From NCBI GenBank assembly GCA_031763025.1, contig JASSKH010000007.1, positions 11,700,454 to 11,764,453 on the forward strand: a DNA stretch of 64,000 bases. Reading direction: 5' to 3'. A model generated the notes under the pieces. It saw only the letters and a list, made by a program, of their open reading frames with translations. It was not told where the DNA came from and searched no databases. Positions 51,501 to 62,360 of the stretch are shown here, in pieces. A program made the translations under genes and the position numbers. Each line of letters begins with the position of its first letter. Positions within the stretch are counted from its first letter, which is position 1. Source of the stretch: Macrocystis pyrifera. Its lineage: Eukaryota > Sar > Phaeophyceae > Laminariales > Laminariaceae.

Positions 51501-52606
51501 TGCGGCGGCGGCGGCGTTGGTTTTTTTTTTCTTAATCTTGAGGTTCGAGTCCTTGGGCGGACGAGTGCGGAGAAAGGTCCGGCGTCGGGTCCGATGCCGG
51601 ACCTGGGGGTGGATAGTGACTTGTTTGCTATTTTTTATGGCCTCGTACGCGGGATGGGGTAGGTGCGCTCGCCACCGCGTTTTTTTTTTTTTTTCTGTTC
51701 GTAGATCAATCAACGCACCCCGAAGCAGCCCGACGCCTCGCAGCGAGACGGCTAAGCGTTGAGCAGTGGCGGTAACGAGCGCTTGCTTACCGTACGCTCG
51801 CCTAAGGCCTACTACGTATGCGCCGGTACGTTTGTTGCTACGTACATGGGGTAAAAACCCGCCCGCTGCTGTTCGAGACGAGGGCGCCGGAGAATTAATC
51901 GGACGTAATACGACAGGTCGAAAGAAACGAAAAACGAAAAAAAAAAAAAAAACGGAAACGGATACGAAAACGCTGAACTTTGAAAAATTGTACCGGTATG
52001 TTTACGTGTATATACTATCTTACTTTTTCAGTTTTTCGGTAGCTTTAGCACCGCCTTGCCGCTCCGTGTTACAGTTTTTTGTTTCGTCACTACCAAAAAA
52101 GGAGGAGGTAACCACGCCGACGCGATATAATGTGCCGGTACGATGTGACCAGAGCTCTTCGAGGGGTGATAACCCGGCCCGCGGGTCGGGCCAGAAAGTT
52201 TTTGAAATTTCACGGATTGGGTCGGGTCGGGTCGGGTCACCCTTACCCGACCTGACCTGACCTGACCTGACCTGACCTGACCTGACCTGACCTGACCTGA
52301 CCTGACCCAACCCGACCCGACCCGACCCGACCCGACCCGACCCGACCCGACCCGACCCGACCCGACCCGACACGACCCGACCCGACCTGACCTGACCTGA
52401 CCTGACCTGACCTGACCCGTGAGGTTCGACCCGACCCGTGACCTTCCCTGGACGCAACAACCAAAACGAGAGAAGCTTCCAATAACTTTCGTCGTCGTCG
52501 TTGTTGATGTTGATGTTGTTGATGTTGTTCGGGTTTCTGGCAGAATTGGCCTTTTCCGGCGAGTGTAGACCTGTCTCGTCCACGTACGCAACCAAGCAAG
52601 CACGCG

Positions 52607-52641
<35 letters not shown>

Positions 52642-52753
52642 GCCCTCTCTCTCGCTCTTGCCTAAAGAGCATCCGATCGCCCCGTCGAAGGACACAGCCG
52701 GTAGTAGCATTAGCAGTAGTAGCATTAGCAGCAGCAGTAGTAGCATTAGCAGC

Positions 52754-52833
<80 letters not shown>

Positions 52834-52864
52834 CAGTAGTAGTATTATAGTAGTAGCGGTAGTC

Positions 52865-52904
<40 letters not shown>

Positions 52905-55315
52905 CAGTAGTAGTAGCATTAGTGGTAGTAGTCGTGCTTTCTTGCGATACCAACGTGTCAGCGTAACCAAAACATTTCCACGCGTCGGACACAGATAGAT
53001 CGTCCACAGATAGATCATGGTCCATTACGGGGGACCATAGTAAATAGGACCAAACATTGTTAATAGTAAAAATAGTGAAATACCTGGTATGTAAGTTTTC
53101 GTCTGTACCGTAATAGATCTTTCCGAGGGGAGGTGCTGCAGAGTGCTGATCTTGGTATACGCCACTCTGGCCGGAAATACAGGGATCGCTTGGTATTCTG
53201 TATTAATGTATAAAAAATCCTTGTATTTCCGTCCAAAGCGGTATATGATCTACCAGTACAGCAGTAGCTCATGTTTTCCAGATGGGGAGCAGCCGTATAA
53301 CAACATTCTGCACGATCTGTGTGTACGATAGCACCTGTTTTTTTTTTTCTGGGTAAGATCTGTGCTGTTCAGATCCCTGCACGTCAACACCTCACAACGG
53401 CAAGGGTATGTAGGGACCTGCCTACATGATCTACTGTCGAGATCGTGATCTGCTTTTTTGTCTGAAGATGATCTACAATACAGCATAATACAAGCACCTG
53501 CCCGACGTGTGCACAAATGTTGATGCTGTTCCAATAGGGCTGCTATAAGGGGTTCTCGACGATGGTCCTGAGGGAGGCTCCCGGCAACACCGTGTTCTTC
53601 GGCTCGTACGAGCTCTCCAAGCAGGTGCGGGCGGGGCGGACGGGCGGGCCTCTCGGCACTCTCTTGTCTGTTGTCGGTGTGTTGTTGGGTGGGTGGCCTC
53701 TCTCCTCTCCTCTCCTCTCCTCTCCTCTCCTCTATCTTTGCTTGTCTGGTGTCTGGTGTTATTTGTATATATCTGTCTGTGATTTCGTGGTTTTTATTTG
53801 TTTTATAGTGGGGAGGGGGGAGGAGAGCCTGCTATTACGGGGGACCATAGTAAATAGGACCCACGGTACACACAAAACCTATATATTTACCTATTTTTAC
53901 GAACAACATTCGGTCCTGTTTACTGTGGCCCCCCCCCCGTAATAGATGACCCTAGGAGGGAACAGGAGCTAGGAGTGGCGAAGATAACAAACGGGGAGAG
54001 AAAAAAAATATGTATGTATGTTGCGGTGTGTGTGTGTGTTTTTTTTTTTTGTGTGCTGTTGTGTTTCTGTGTGCCGTATATGTGCTTCATGTTTCACTGG
54101 TTTATTCGTGTGTGTAATGTATACGTGGTTTGTATTGAAGTGGTGTGTAGTGCCTGTATTTTGGTGTGTGGCGTGTGTTTGAGGTGCTGGGGGTTATTTT
54201 TGTTTGTTTTCGTGTGGTTATGTATGTACGTATAGGCACCCTCCCGGAGGGCCGGAGGGGAACCTTGTAGGTAGTATACCCGGTATTTATTTTGTTGTTT
54301 GTTCGCTCTTTGCACGTGGGTGCGCTCACGAAGTGTAAATAAAGTATGGCAGCGTGTATGTTTCGCTCCGCTTCACCTTGCCCGGCAAATGCGTTGCGTT
54401 GCGTTGACTTTTATTTGTGGACTGCCTGGTGTGATTGATACCCGATCGCGAGCAAGTTGCGTGTAGGCCCATTTGGTGCTGTTGTGGCATTAATAGTTGC
54501 TTCCGCTGCTGTTGCCATGTATGGTAGCTGCTGCTGTTGTTGCTGTTGCTGTTGCTGTTGTTGTAGTTTTAGTTGCTGTTGTACGGCAGTTGTTGTTGCT
54601 GCTAACGCTGCTATTGAGGTTGCCGTATACGCGCGCATTTTTGCTGCTGTTGCTGCTCCTGCCTATTTTGCTGCTGCCATCGTTGCCGTCGCCGCTGTGT
54701 TTGCTATCGTCTGCAGCAGCACCAACAACATACGCCGGTGTATCGCACGGTACAATCAACTACCCTCTATCGTGTGCTCGTACGTATCTGGTTTCCCTGG
54801 AGCTTCTTTCCTTTTTCCTCCTCCTGTAGCTTTTTTTTTTTACACTGAAGTTTCCTTCCTCGTTCCTTTTTCTGTAGCTATGTACTTCGAAGTACTACTG
54901 CTGTATATATATATATATATATATATTCAGGAAAATTATAATTGAACACCAGCTGTGAAATCGAGAGGATCCCGTCGAAAAGCTCATCTTTGCGTGTTGT
55001 GTTAGATCATTCGATCGCGCGTACTGCTTGTTGTGAGTGATCGTATCAACATGCTGCGTGACCAACGTGATCATAATGGTCGTGGTACCATTTCTATTCT
55101 CTCGTTTGCGTTCCGAGAATGTGTCGGACATGTTCCAGTCCGACCCATAGATGAGAACGTCCTCTAAAATACCGCAGCAGTAGCAGTAGTTTTTTTTTTT
55201 ATGTCACTCCGAGCCAACAAATATCCCACCTTCCCTTCCATCTTGAGGCCTCCTCATTACACCAGCCTGCCTACTTGTCGAAACCCTCATGTACCCTTCT
55301 CCTCGTCAACGTTCC

Positions 55316-55369
<54 letters not shown>

Positions 55370-56477
55370 CTATATTATATACCTGGTACGTATATATATA
55401 TAGGTTGGGTTGGCGTCGGTTGGTGACGACGCTGTCAAACACGCCTCTCACCGCGTGAGCTAGACAGCCAGGCTACCTTTTTTTTTTTTTTTTTTTTTTT
55501 TGGCGATTACCACGGCTGGCGGTGGTCAAGTCAGATAATTTTTTGTGCCGGGAGAACCTTTACTCCGCACAAGGGGGACGATCGTATCACGTAGTGTGTA
55601 TATGGTGAGGCACCCACGAGGCAGCAGTTACATAGTGAACCCATTGCTGTCTCTGGAAGTGGCCACGCCAGACATTGAATCGATTCGTTGACGCCGTCAT
55701 CCATATGCAAGAAAATCCGCCTCTAAAGCGGTTCTTAGTAGGATGCAGCTCACCCTTCATGCGGCTCGCCCCAACACCTCACGGCGCTTCGCGCTTGGTA
55801 CGAGCAAAAAATGTCTGCCTGGTCGGTGGAAACCCGACGTGCTCCGTCTCGGCATTGTAGGGATGCGAGGGTCTATGGTCATACGACTACGGCCATGCAT
55901 TATACTGAGCTGGGTACACCCCCCCCCCTCAACGCCAGTGGTAGCCATTGACATATATAGCTAACTACTCAGCCGTACGAACTTCAGACTTTATTCCCTC
56001 CAATACGTGAGGGACATACATCCTGCTTGAGGTCATATAAAACCCGTACCTGGTATATTGTACGCGCGACCGAAGGGTTACACACAGCTTGCAATTTTTG
56101 AGTTTCGACGAAAATTTCCCCGATCTCATGATGCAGCTGTTTTTTTTTTTTTTGTTTTCCCCCTTTTTTTTCATTTTTCGTGTTAAAATATACCACCCCT
56201 TCGTTGCCCCTTTCCTCCTTTTTTTGGCTGCTCACCGCTCCCCCGTGATGCCGAAACCGTGTCCCCCAACCCCTTCGCAGGCGTTTGCGAGGAGGGCCCC
56301 CGAAGGCGAGCCTGCTGGCGTCGCCGCCGTGGCATCGGCGGGGGGCATTGCGGGAGTCCTGTACACTGCTGCTGTGCACCCCGTGAGTGGCCAAGGCAGA
56401 TAATGTTGTGCGTCTTTTGCCTGCACGGGTGGCCGTAAATATAGTGAACATTTGGACTCTGATGTCACATTGTGCAA

Positions 56478-56552
<75 letters not shown>

Positions 56553-57378
56553 CCCGGCCACTTGTGTATCGCTCTGACCGAAAATATAATGACCGTTTCG
56601 TATTGACATCAGATTGCAAAAAATGGGCACTATATTTACGGCGAGTGTGGTACGCATATACGCACGTATCAAATTTTCTACTGTTACGGGATGTGCTTGC
56701 GTGTGTGAATGCGTCGGCTACGTCGGCGGGAATTCACCCGCGACGAGATGACCGAGTTTCCGCGTGAAGTGACACTTGAGCATACGGGGCATCTTGCCAG
56801 TCCGTGTGGGTGGGTGGGTGGGTGGGTGGGTGGGTGGGTGGGTGGGCGAGTTGCTTTCCGAAAAGACAGATGAAAGAGTTTTCTGTTTTTTGTGTACCAC
56901 CGCGACTCGATTCGCTCTGTCTCGAAAGGGATGCGTGGTCAATGGTCAAATGACCAAGGAAAGCAACAAATGAGTACGCCCCCCCCCCCCCCTTTCCCCC
57001 TTCCAGTGTGAGGGTGGAGTTCCACACACCGGCAAAATATGTGTAAGTGTTTTCGTTTTATATTTTTGCATGACCTTGACTCGCGTCCTCTCCCCCCACC
57101 CCTGCCGCCTCCGCCTCATGTTTTCGTCTGCCTTCGTTCTTTTTCTCCTTGTGTGTCAGATGGACACTGTGAAGTCGTTGATCCAGACCGATTCGATAAA
57201 GGCGCCGAAATACCGGAGTTTCGGGGACGGCCTGCGGCATATTTTGGCGAGGGGCGGCGGCGGGGTCAGGGGAGTCGCGAGCCTTTACCGAGGGCTGTCG
57301 CCTGCGATAGTGCGAGCGTTTGTCGGAAACTCGGCGCTGTTTTTGACCTACGAGAGCGTGCTCGACGCGTTAGGCTAG
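45437..57378 (+). CDS. Mitochondrial carrier family (SLC25) protein, carnitine/basic-amino-acid-like; first exon missing
   Basis: Exons: 45437-45581, 46131-46230, 46838-46933, 51387-51467, 53538-53624, 56281-56382, 57160-57378; phases match throughout and the last ends in TAG. The 276 residues hold three carrier repeats. Signature motifs are YPLDTVKTRMQ (repeat 1), CPLELVKTRMQ (repeat 2) and HP split by an intron from MDTVKSLIQ (repeat 3). The even helices carry GMSSRLVASM, REAPGNTVFFGSYE and FVGNSALFLTYE. The R-x-x-P-G-N contact region and the GMSS motif resemble the carnitine/acylcarnitine and basic amino acid carriers (SLC25A20/A29, plant BOU), which exchange substrates across the inner mitochondrial membrane; substrate is not decided by sequence alone. 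The start exon, ending in phase 1, lies upstream of 45437 and was not recognised. The 4.45-kb intron after 46933 holds nested transposons. Confidence 0.88.
46380..46578. repeat. (CAG)n-rich repeat in carrier intron
   Basis: Imperfect CAG repeats become a pure run of about 17 units at 46525-46578. Other CAG/TAG stretches: 19565-19750, 24060-24108, 26001-26090, 26811-26850. Confidence 0.9.
46670..46725. repeat. C run of 56 nt in a carrier intron
   Basis: Follows GCCTGCACGTCTGAGTCAC; no module sequence was recognised beside it. Confidence 0.9.
47354..47460. mobile_element. Palindromic MITE in carrier intron
   Basis: Left end TCACGGGGGACC; centre has a TATATAGGGGGTT variant; right arm is TTAAC type. 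Confidence 0.82.
47546..47765 (-). repeat. Dispersed repeat with CCGCCGGAGGAT end, copy 2 (inverted)
   Basis: Reverse complement of 28311-28516 over its full length; the homopolymer beyond the CCGCCGGAGGAT end reads T rather than A on the shared strand. Confidence 0.75.
48650..48990 (-). repeat. 41-bp tandem array, hAT copy B left side
   Basis: Reverse-complement orientation of the 41-bp unit: GGTACCGAACGTACCGAAAT, TCTCGGTA, GGTATGGACAT. Units near the inner edge lose the GGTACC core and become GGTATAGA variants, showing a gradient of divergence toward the element interior. Confidence 0.88.
49375..49800 (-). repeat. 41-bp tandem array, hAT copy B right side
   Basis: Several consecutive units are nearly identical to those at 48690-48960, including the order of variant units, which points to duplication or gene conversion between the two subterminal arrays. 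Confidence 0.88.
51060..51140. repeat. Hairpin element, GCAGTCCCG family
   Basis: Arms TTGCAGTCCCGGTTTGGCGG and TGTCCCCCAAACGGGACGGC; the centre holds its own palindrome (ACTCAAGTCCTGAGTG). It lies in carrier intron 4, about 250 bp before exon 51387-51467. Confidence 0.7.
52150..52450. repeat. GGGTC/GACCT/GACCC pentamer hairpin element
   Basis: AGAGCTCTTCG, then GGCCCGCGGGTCGGG and TTTTTGAAATTTCACGGATT lead into (GGGTC)4, then about 16 GACCT, 14 GACCC and further GACCT units and a closing GACCCGTGAGGTTCGACCCG. The two ends are inverse to each other. A related but shorter element lies at 62465-62665. It lies in carrier intron 4. Confidence 0.75.
52692..52930. repeat. (GTA)n microsatellite
   Basis: GTA/AGC-type units in carrier intron 4, about 0.6 kb before exon 53538. 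Confidence 0.95.
53035..53115. mobile_element. 3'-truncated palindromic MITE
   Basis: A full left arm and centre, then truncation after CTGTACCGTAATAGATC. It is followed at about 40 bp by a different palindromic element (53153-53252). Confidence 0.8.
53153..53252. mobile_element. Second palindromic MITE family
   Basis: Arms of about 36 bp: left GGTATACGCC-ACTCTGGCCGGAAATACAGG, right CCTTGTATTTCCGTCCAAAG-CGGTATATG, the inverse of the left. Diverged relatives lie at about 60700-60795 (TCGCTATCTGGCCG to CCAAAGTGGTGTATCGC) and about 56430-56660, the latter split by a G run. Confidence 0.65.
53835..53942. mobile_element. Palindromic MITE in carrier intron
   Basis: The terminal C run has expanded to nine or more residues (CCCCCCCCCGTAA), showing poly(C) growth at a transposon end. 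Confidence 0.85.
55318..55930 (+). repeat. Poly(C)-bounded dispersed module, long copy A
   Basis: A C run (55318-55368) leads into TATATTATATACCTGG, then about 540 bp shared with 61640-62190 (GTGAGCTAGACAG, GTATATGGTGAGGCACCCAC, CTCTAAAGCGGTTCTTAGTA), ending in GGTCATACGACTACGGCCAT and a second C run. Both copies have the same orientation. It lies in carrier intron 5. Confidence 0.85.
56430..56660. repeat. Palindromic element split by a 74-nt G run
   Basis: Left arm CCGTAAATATAGTGAACATT and right arm reading GGGCACTATATTTACGG flank copies of a GATGTCACATTGTGCAA / GACATCAGATTGCAAAAA motif. The G run occupies 56478-56551. Related to 53153-53252 and 60700-60795. Confidence 0.6.
56885..56995 (+). 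repeat. ATGAGTAC-type poly(C) module
   Basis: CTCGAAAGGGATGCGTGGTC, AATGGTCAAATGACCAAGG and AGCAACAAATGAGTACG lead into a C run. Inverted relatives at 62361-62450 and 8739-8895; a direct relative at 61585-61655. Confidence 0.75.
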
Positions 57379-58694
57379 GGTGAGGGGCTCTTTCTTGGGC
57401 CGCGCGTTAGTGTGTTTCCCACTAAACAAAGGGTGGCAATGAAAGTTGTTGTTTTTTGTGTGTTAATCTGGAATTGTCGACGGGAACGGTGGGCGGGCTG
57501 GCGGGCGGGTTTTGTGATGTTTGTGGTGTTTAAGTTTCTTCCTCTGTTTCTTCTTCCGGACGTGTGTTTTTTGTTCCCTTTTTTTTTTTGTTCTTGTCTT
57601 TTGCACGGGGGACTATTAATACTACGTAAAAGGTGATGCGGCGAGACACACAGCGAAGTTGAGCGGCATGTAGAAACGAAATAGCAGGGGTCTGCACGAG
57701 CGCACGTTTTTGCGTCTCTTATGTATTTTTTTGCCTCCGTTGCTTTCTCGTACGAAAAAAAGATCTCTCCTGCTTTAGACATCCACGTGTATCGCGGTCG
57801 GTATTGAATCAAGGAGAGAAGGAGGAGGGATGCGCCGCTATCCAGGCGGCAAGGCGAGAGGGGAAAGATAGCCGCGTCGGTGTGGTAGCGACCAGAGCGC
57901 CAGCAAGGACTCAGCCTCCCCCCCCGCCGCCTCCACCGCTGAATCGTATCGCTAGTCTCCCCCCCCGCAACCGCCGTGCATACATGTATTATAATGTTCG
58001 ACCTGTTGGTTTTCGGACAGGTGCGGGTTTACTTTATTTATACCAGGTATCACCGCTTTCTACTGGACCCTTTTTTTTTTCCCTGTGGGCAAGGAGGTCT
58101 CTGGGTGCCACGTAGCACTTGCATCACACCCGCCGTTCAACACGAACATTTTGTGGCGGGGGGTAGAGAATACCCGGTAGCGAGCTTTGCCCAGTGCTTC
58201 GTTCGTTTCTTACGTTTTGCGCCCTTGCGTCCTGCGTCCATAATTTTTTGCTGAATTGTTGTGTGTTAAATAAGATTCGACACAGGGTGTTTGTTTTTGT
58301 GCCAGCTGTTTTCACAGCAAAGTAATTGCCGCCGTTTTTTTTTTTATTTTGCGAAGATTTTTTCAGCGGTGTTGAGCCGCCCTCCCCCCCCCCCCCCCCC
58401 GCTGCCGTACGGGGTCATCCTTACGGAGGCATTTCTGTTCGATGGGACCCCTTTCCCTCGTCCACCCTGCGGAGTTGACATGGAGACCTTCGCTGCGTTG
58501 TAGACATTGCCTTGGGCGGTACTGTACTGGTAAACTTGCGGTAGTACAAAGTATAGCAGCAGCGTGGGCCCATCACCAGTTTTTGTTCATGTTGACATTG
58601 AGGTTTTGCTCGTACAACGCACTCCTGCGCATATGTATCGATCTCTCGATCTCTATATATATCCCTGTTGTCGTAGCCGTTGATTGGTTGAATC
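57379..58694. other. Intergenic region after the carrier gene
   Basis: Contains the carrier 3' UTR at its left edge and T-rich, low-complexity sequence. No exon or named repeat was recognised. Confidence 0.5.
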
Positions 58695-58734
58695 ATGGAC
58701 GAGCAACGACTGGCCGCTCTCAAGAACAAGAAAG
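58695..58734 (+). CDS. Candidate first coding exon of an unrecognised gene
   Basis: ATG opens 13 codons (MDEQRLAALKNKK) and stops at a GTGAAA donor in phase 1. The charged, helix-like N-terminus looks like real coding sequence. A possible continuation on the same strand is 59911-59935 (acceptor CTCCAG, donor GTAAGT, in-phase peptide GIWAHQFVEER), but nothing further was recognised and the pair may be chance. Confidence 0.3.
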
Positions 58735-59426
58735 GTGAAACGGAACGGTTATCTGTGCTCTTTCTTTAGCTCCGACGGTTCGCACCGTACACGGCGTGCC
58801 TTTTCGAAAAATCGAGCCATCGGAACGACGATATAGACAGCACGACGCCATACACGTGCACACACATGCGTAAACGGCGAAAACACGCACAAATTTCCCC
58901 GACCTCGGTGCCTGTGGATCGGCAAAGCGCCCGAGTACATAGCACCAGAGACACAGACTAATCATCTTTTCCGAAGAGTGTACGCTCAGGTTTTCCGTCC
59001 GCACTAAAAGTCCAAGCCACGACAGTTCAGTACGCGCGCTCGTACAAAGAAAAAATTGAAGCGATTTATATCGAGACCCCGATTATCTCGATTCCTTGGC
59101 CGATTCTTGGGTCCCCAATCCTCGCGATTCTTGAAGACAACGCCGAGTTTTGAAACCCCAAGAAGCCTCCTTTTTTGTGACTTAAGAGGAAGGAACTGAC
59201 GGAAAACATTATGAGGACTATACTATACTATGAACCCTCTCGGGGCACCGGAGGGGGGAAACTTGACGCTGAAAACGGGGACGATTGCAGCGAGACCGCC
59301 ACTTCGCGATTGGGGAATGGTACACAATCATCGGCGTCAGAGTATACAATGCAAGGAGTCGCACGTCACGGACGCAGCAGGATCATCCTACCCGTCGTTT
59401 TAGGGCCCTTCCGCTGCTCGTACTAC

Positions 59427-59727
59427 GATCAATTTCGTGAGCTCGAGTCTCACCGAGTGCATACTCGTACGAGAGACTTTTTCTCGCATGAAAATTGGTT
59501 TGCGGAAAGCGCGAGAGCGTGAGTTAGCTATATTCGATGAGAACCGACGAGCAGTGGGAATGCTCAACCCTGTGCGCGATAAAAATGAAGGCACGTGTAT
59601 ACCGGGGGGGAGGAGGGACGACACCCGTGACCACGGCTTGTCCAGAAGGTCGCTGAGGGTAAAACCTCCTAGGAGTTAAGCTGGAAAGTGAAAGTGACAT
59701 AAAAAAATAAAATAAAATAAAAAATAG
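59427..59727 (+). mobile_element. tRNA-derived SINE, 5'-truncated
   Basis: Similarity begins within the tRNA-like head, just before the B box (CTCGAGTCTCACC), so the A box is missing, as with incomplete reverse transcription. The body and the 3' end match the other copies (TTAAGCTGGAAAGTGAAAGT). The tail is (A3-7T)n rather than pure A. Confidence 0.8.
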
Positions 59728-60699
59728 AGTATTGTTGTGGGCACGCACGGCGCACGACCACGACCGAAAAGAGGTTTTTCACCCGACGATGGGACCGAGC
59801 AGCGAACGAGGGGTGTGTGGCGTGTGGAAATATCCGCCGCGCACGGCCCCCTGACGAACATCAGGAATGCTGCCCCTAAACACAACAAAAACGCCTCCAG
59901 GGATTTGGGCCCACCAATTTGTCGAAGAGCGGTAAGTCTTGAGGGGGGCGGGGGAATCGATAATCCGCACCGATTAAATAAAGTGAGACGATCGTCTTCT
60001 TGCCGAAAAAATAAAAGTAAAATTGAGAACCCGCACGGACAAGAAGACGAGGCGTATTTAGTCTTGGGGGGGAAAATGTTGACGATAACGTTGGGGATTC
60101 GAGCACCCAGATCCAACTTTCTTCAGAGTAAAAAGTCGTGCATTAATATCTCAGGTATGCACGTACTCTTACGTACGTACTCGTAGACCCCACCGGCCGT
60201 TGTCCGCTGGCTAATGCTCAAAACAACTGGTGGACAGAGCTACCTGTAATCTGTGATTCGTAACGGCGAAAAGAGCTGAAAGCTGCAAAATGCCAGCCTC
60301 AGCCTTTCCTATTGTCTCTTCTTTTCCTCCACCTCCCCCCCTCCCTCCCTCTGCTTTTACATTTCCATGTACGAGCCGAGCCTCATTTGTGTTATTTCCC
60401 TTCGCCCCTCTCTCCCCCCCCGTAATTCTAAGTACCATCAAAACATCATCATGGGCGGAGGAGCTGAGCTCTAATACCAGCTACCAGTTATTAATGCTTA
60501 GCACACTTGGCGATGATCCCTTCTGATCGCGGTAATCTCAAGACGTTACCCACGGCAGGCGGAAGAGCTATCAGCTATGCCACCAGCTGTCACAAGTCAG
60601 AACTAGCTACCCCCCGATCGCAGCCATCTCGAAACGCTCACCAATCGATCTCAAAAACACGATCAGAAGCGGAGAAGCTGGGCTATCACACACCAGGTA

Positions 60700-60795
60700 T
60701 CAGATACATCGCTATCTGGCCGAAAAAATAGTACCCGTTTGTACTCTGATGTCAACATGAAACAGAGACTATGTTTCCACCCAAAGTGGTGTATC
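60700..60795. repeat. Diverged copy of the second palindromic MITE family
   Basis: Carries ATACATCGCTATCTGGCCGA on the left and CCACCCAAAGTGGTGTATCG on the right, with ACTCTGATGTCAACATG in the middle. It ends 6 bp before the MYG1 stop codon, so it may form part of that gene's 3' UTR. Confidence 0.5.
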
Positions 60796-60800
60796 GCAAG

Positions 60801-61019
60801 TTAGCTATCCGTTTTGGTCGCGGCGGCCATCTCCAACGACTTGGACGCCATGGCCATCGCCCCGGCCTTGCTGGCGTTACCGCCGATGAAACCGTTCACG
60901 TGGACAAAAACGCCTCCCTCGATGCCTGAAACCGTGGACAGCTCCTCGTCCCTCAATCCCAGCCACGGTGTCGCCAACGATAGGCGAAGGGCGAAGGAGT
61001 TCTCCGACTTCGGTACCGC
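60801..61019 (-). CDS. MYG1-family exonuclease, C-terminal exon only
   Basis: After a CCCCAG acceptor at 61020-61025 the exon reads 72 codons to TAA. It begins AVPKSENSFALRLSLATPWL and continues GLRDEELSTVSGIEGG, VFVHVNGFIGGN and ASKAGAMAMASKSLE. This matches the conserved end of MYG1 (UPF0160, DHH-type metal-dependent 3'-5' RNA exonuclease acting in nucleus and mitochondria in animals and yeast), where W-x-GLRDE-x-LS and FVH-x-x-GFIGG are invariant-looking. The N-terminal DHH motifs (GTHNGTFHCDE type) and the middle exons were not found up to 64000, so they lie beyond the window or were missed. The upstream junction is phase 0. Confidence 0.75.
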   Translation of the reverse strand, partial: AVPKSENSFALRLSLATPWLGLRDEELSTVSGIEGGVFVHVNGFIGGNASKAGAMAMASKSLEMAAATKTDS

Positions 61020-61030
61020 CTGGGGATGGG

Positions 61031-61041
61031 GATGGGGGGGG

Positions 61042-61081
<40 letters not shown>
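61031..61081. repeat. G run next to the MYG1 exon
   Basis: Immediately outside the acceptor of the MYG1 exon; on the coding strand it forms the C-rich polypyrimidine tract of that acceptor. Confidence 0.85.
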
Positions 61082-61082
<1 letters not shown>

Positions 61083-61639
61083 AGGGAAGCGATTAACGGG
61101 TAGGAGACCGGTGACAGTGAGAGTTTACTCATGGTGGGTGGTTGGGCAGGCGAACGAGCGTTGGTTGGCACCGAGAGAACAAGAGAAAACCAAAAAAAAA
61201 TAAAAATAGAAACAGAGAGATGGAGAAATACACATTGTACCGTGGTGATACAGAGCAGGAGAGGGGGACAGAGAGAAACAGATACACACCTACACAAAAG
61301 TAGATGACCCCCCGCCCCCCCCCCCCTAACCCCGCACCCCTCTCAAAAGGCGACAAGTCCTTTCTTCGGCAGCAGTAAAGTGGCCGCTAGGGGGAAGGAG
61401 TGGGGGGGCAGGGGAGGGGTAAACATTCGATCCAACGACAGCCCAGCCAGGCGAACATGCCACGCGAAAGACAAATTCTCCTGCTGAATCAACACCGACA
61501 CCGTACGTACCGTGAGAGCACCACGTGGCAAACACAACTTCACTCCACTCAACCCCTCGATGTCCACCACGGCTGCTGATGACCCCCCGGATGCGTCGTC
61601 AATCGTCAAATGACTCAAGACAAGCACAAAGTGAGTACC

Positions 61640-62190
61640 CCCACCCCCCCCCCCCCCCTATATTATATACGTGGTACATACATAGGTTGGGTTGGTGTCG
61701 GTTGGCGACGACGCTGTAAAACACGCCTCTCATTGCGTGAGCTAGACAGTCAGGGTACCGTTTTGTTTCGTCTTGTCATTTTTGGAGGCTACCACGGCTG
61801 GGGGTCAAGTTAGATAATTTTTGTGCGAGAATAACCTTTGCTCCGCACAGGGGGGATGATCGTATCACGTAGTGTGTATATGGTGAGGCACCCACGAGGC
61901 AGTTACATAGTAAACCCCTTGCTGTCTCTGGAAGTGGCCACACCTGAAATTAAATCAATTCATTGATGCTGTCATCCATATGTAAGAAAAATCCGCCTCT
62001 AAAGCGGTTCTTAGTAGGATGCAGCTCACCCTTCATGTGACTCGTCAACACCTCACGACGCTTCGCGCTTGGTGCAAGCAAGGTCTGTCTGGTCGGTGAC
62101 AACCCGACGCGCTCCGTCCCGGCATCGTAGGGATGCGAGGGTCTATTGTCATACGACTACGGCCATGCATGACATGCCCCCCCCCCCTTC
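61640..62190 (+). repeat. Poly(C)-bounded dispersed module, long copy B
   Basis: Direct repeat of 55318-55930, about 6.3 kb away and some 85-90 percent similar by eye, again with a C run immediately before TATATTATATAC and another after GGCCATGCATGACATG. Its leading C run follows GTGAGTAC, the end motif of the related short module. Confidence 0.85.
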
Positions 62191-62360
62191 CCGACACGCT
62201 TCGTTACAATACAACATTTTTTCATAAAAAGACGAGCGCCAGATACCACCACCCCCACCATAAATCTCGATATGTACATATACCCCTCACGTTGCCCCTT
62301 TCGAGACAGCAGAGTAAAAATACTGACCATCACAGCATCGGCCACCACCTTTGATCGGAA

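Noticed and set aside
55860-55905. 5S rRNA similarity of GGTCATACGACTACGGCCAT
   Set aside because: Resembles the start of 5S rRNA (GGTCATACCAC...), but the rest of 5S, including its internal control region, does not follow; a 5S-derived SINE cannot be excluded but is not supported.
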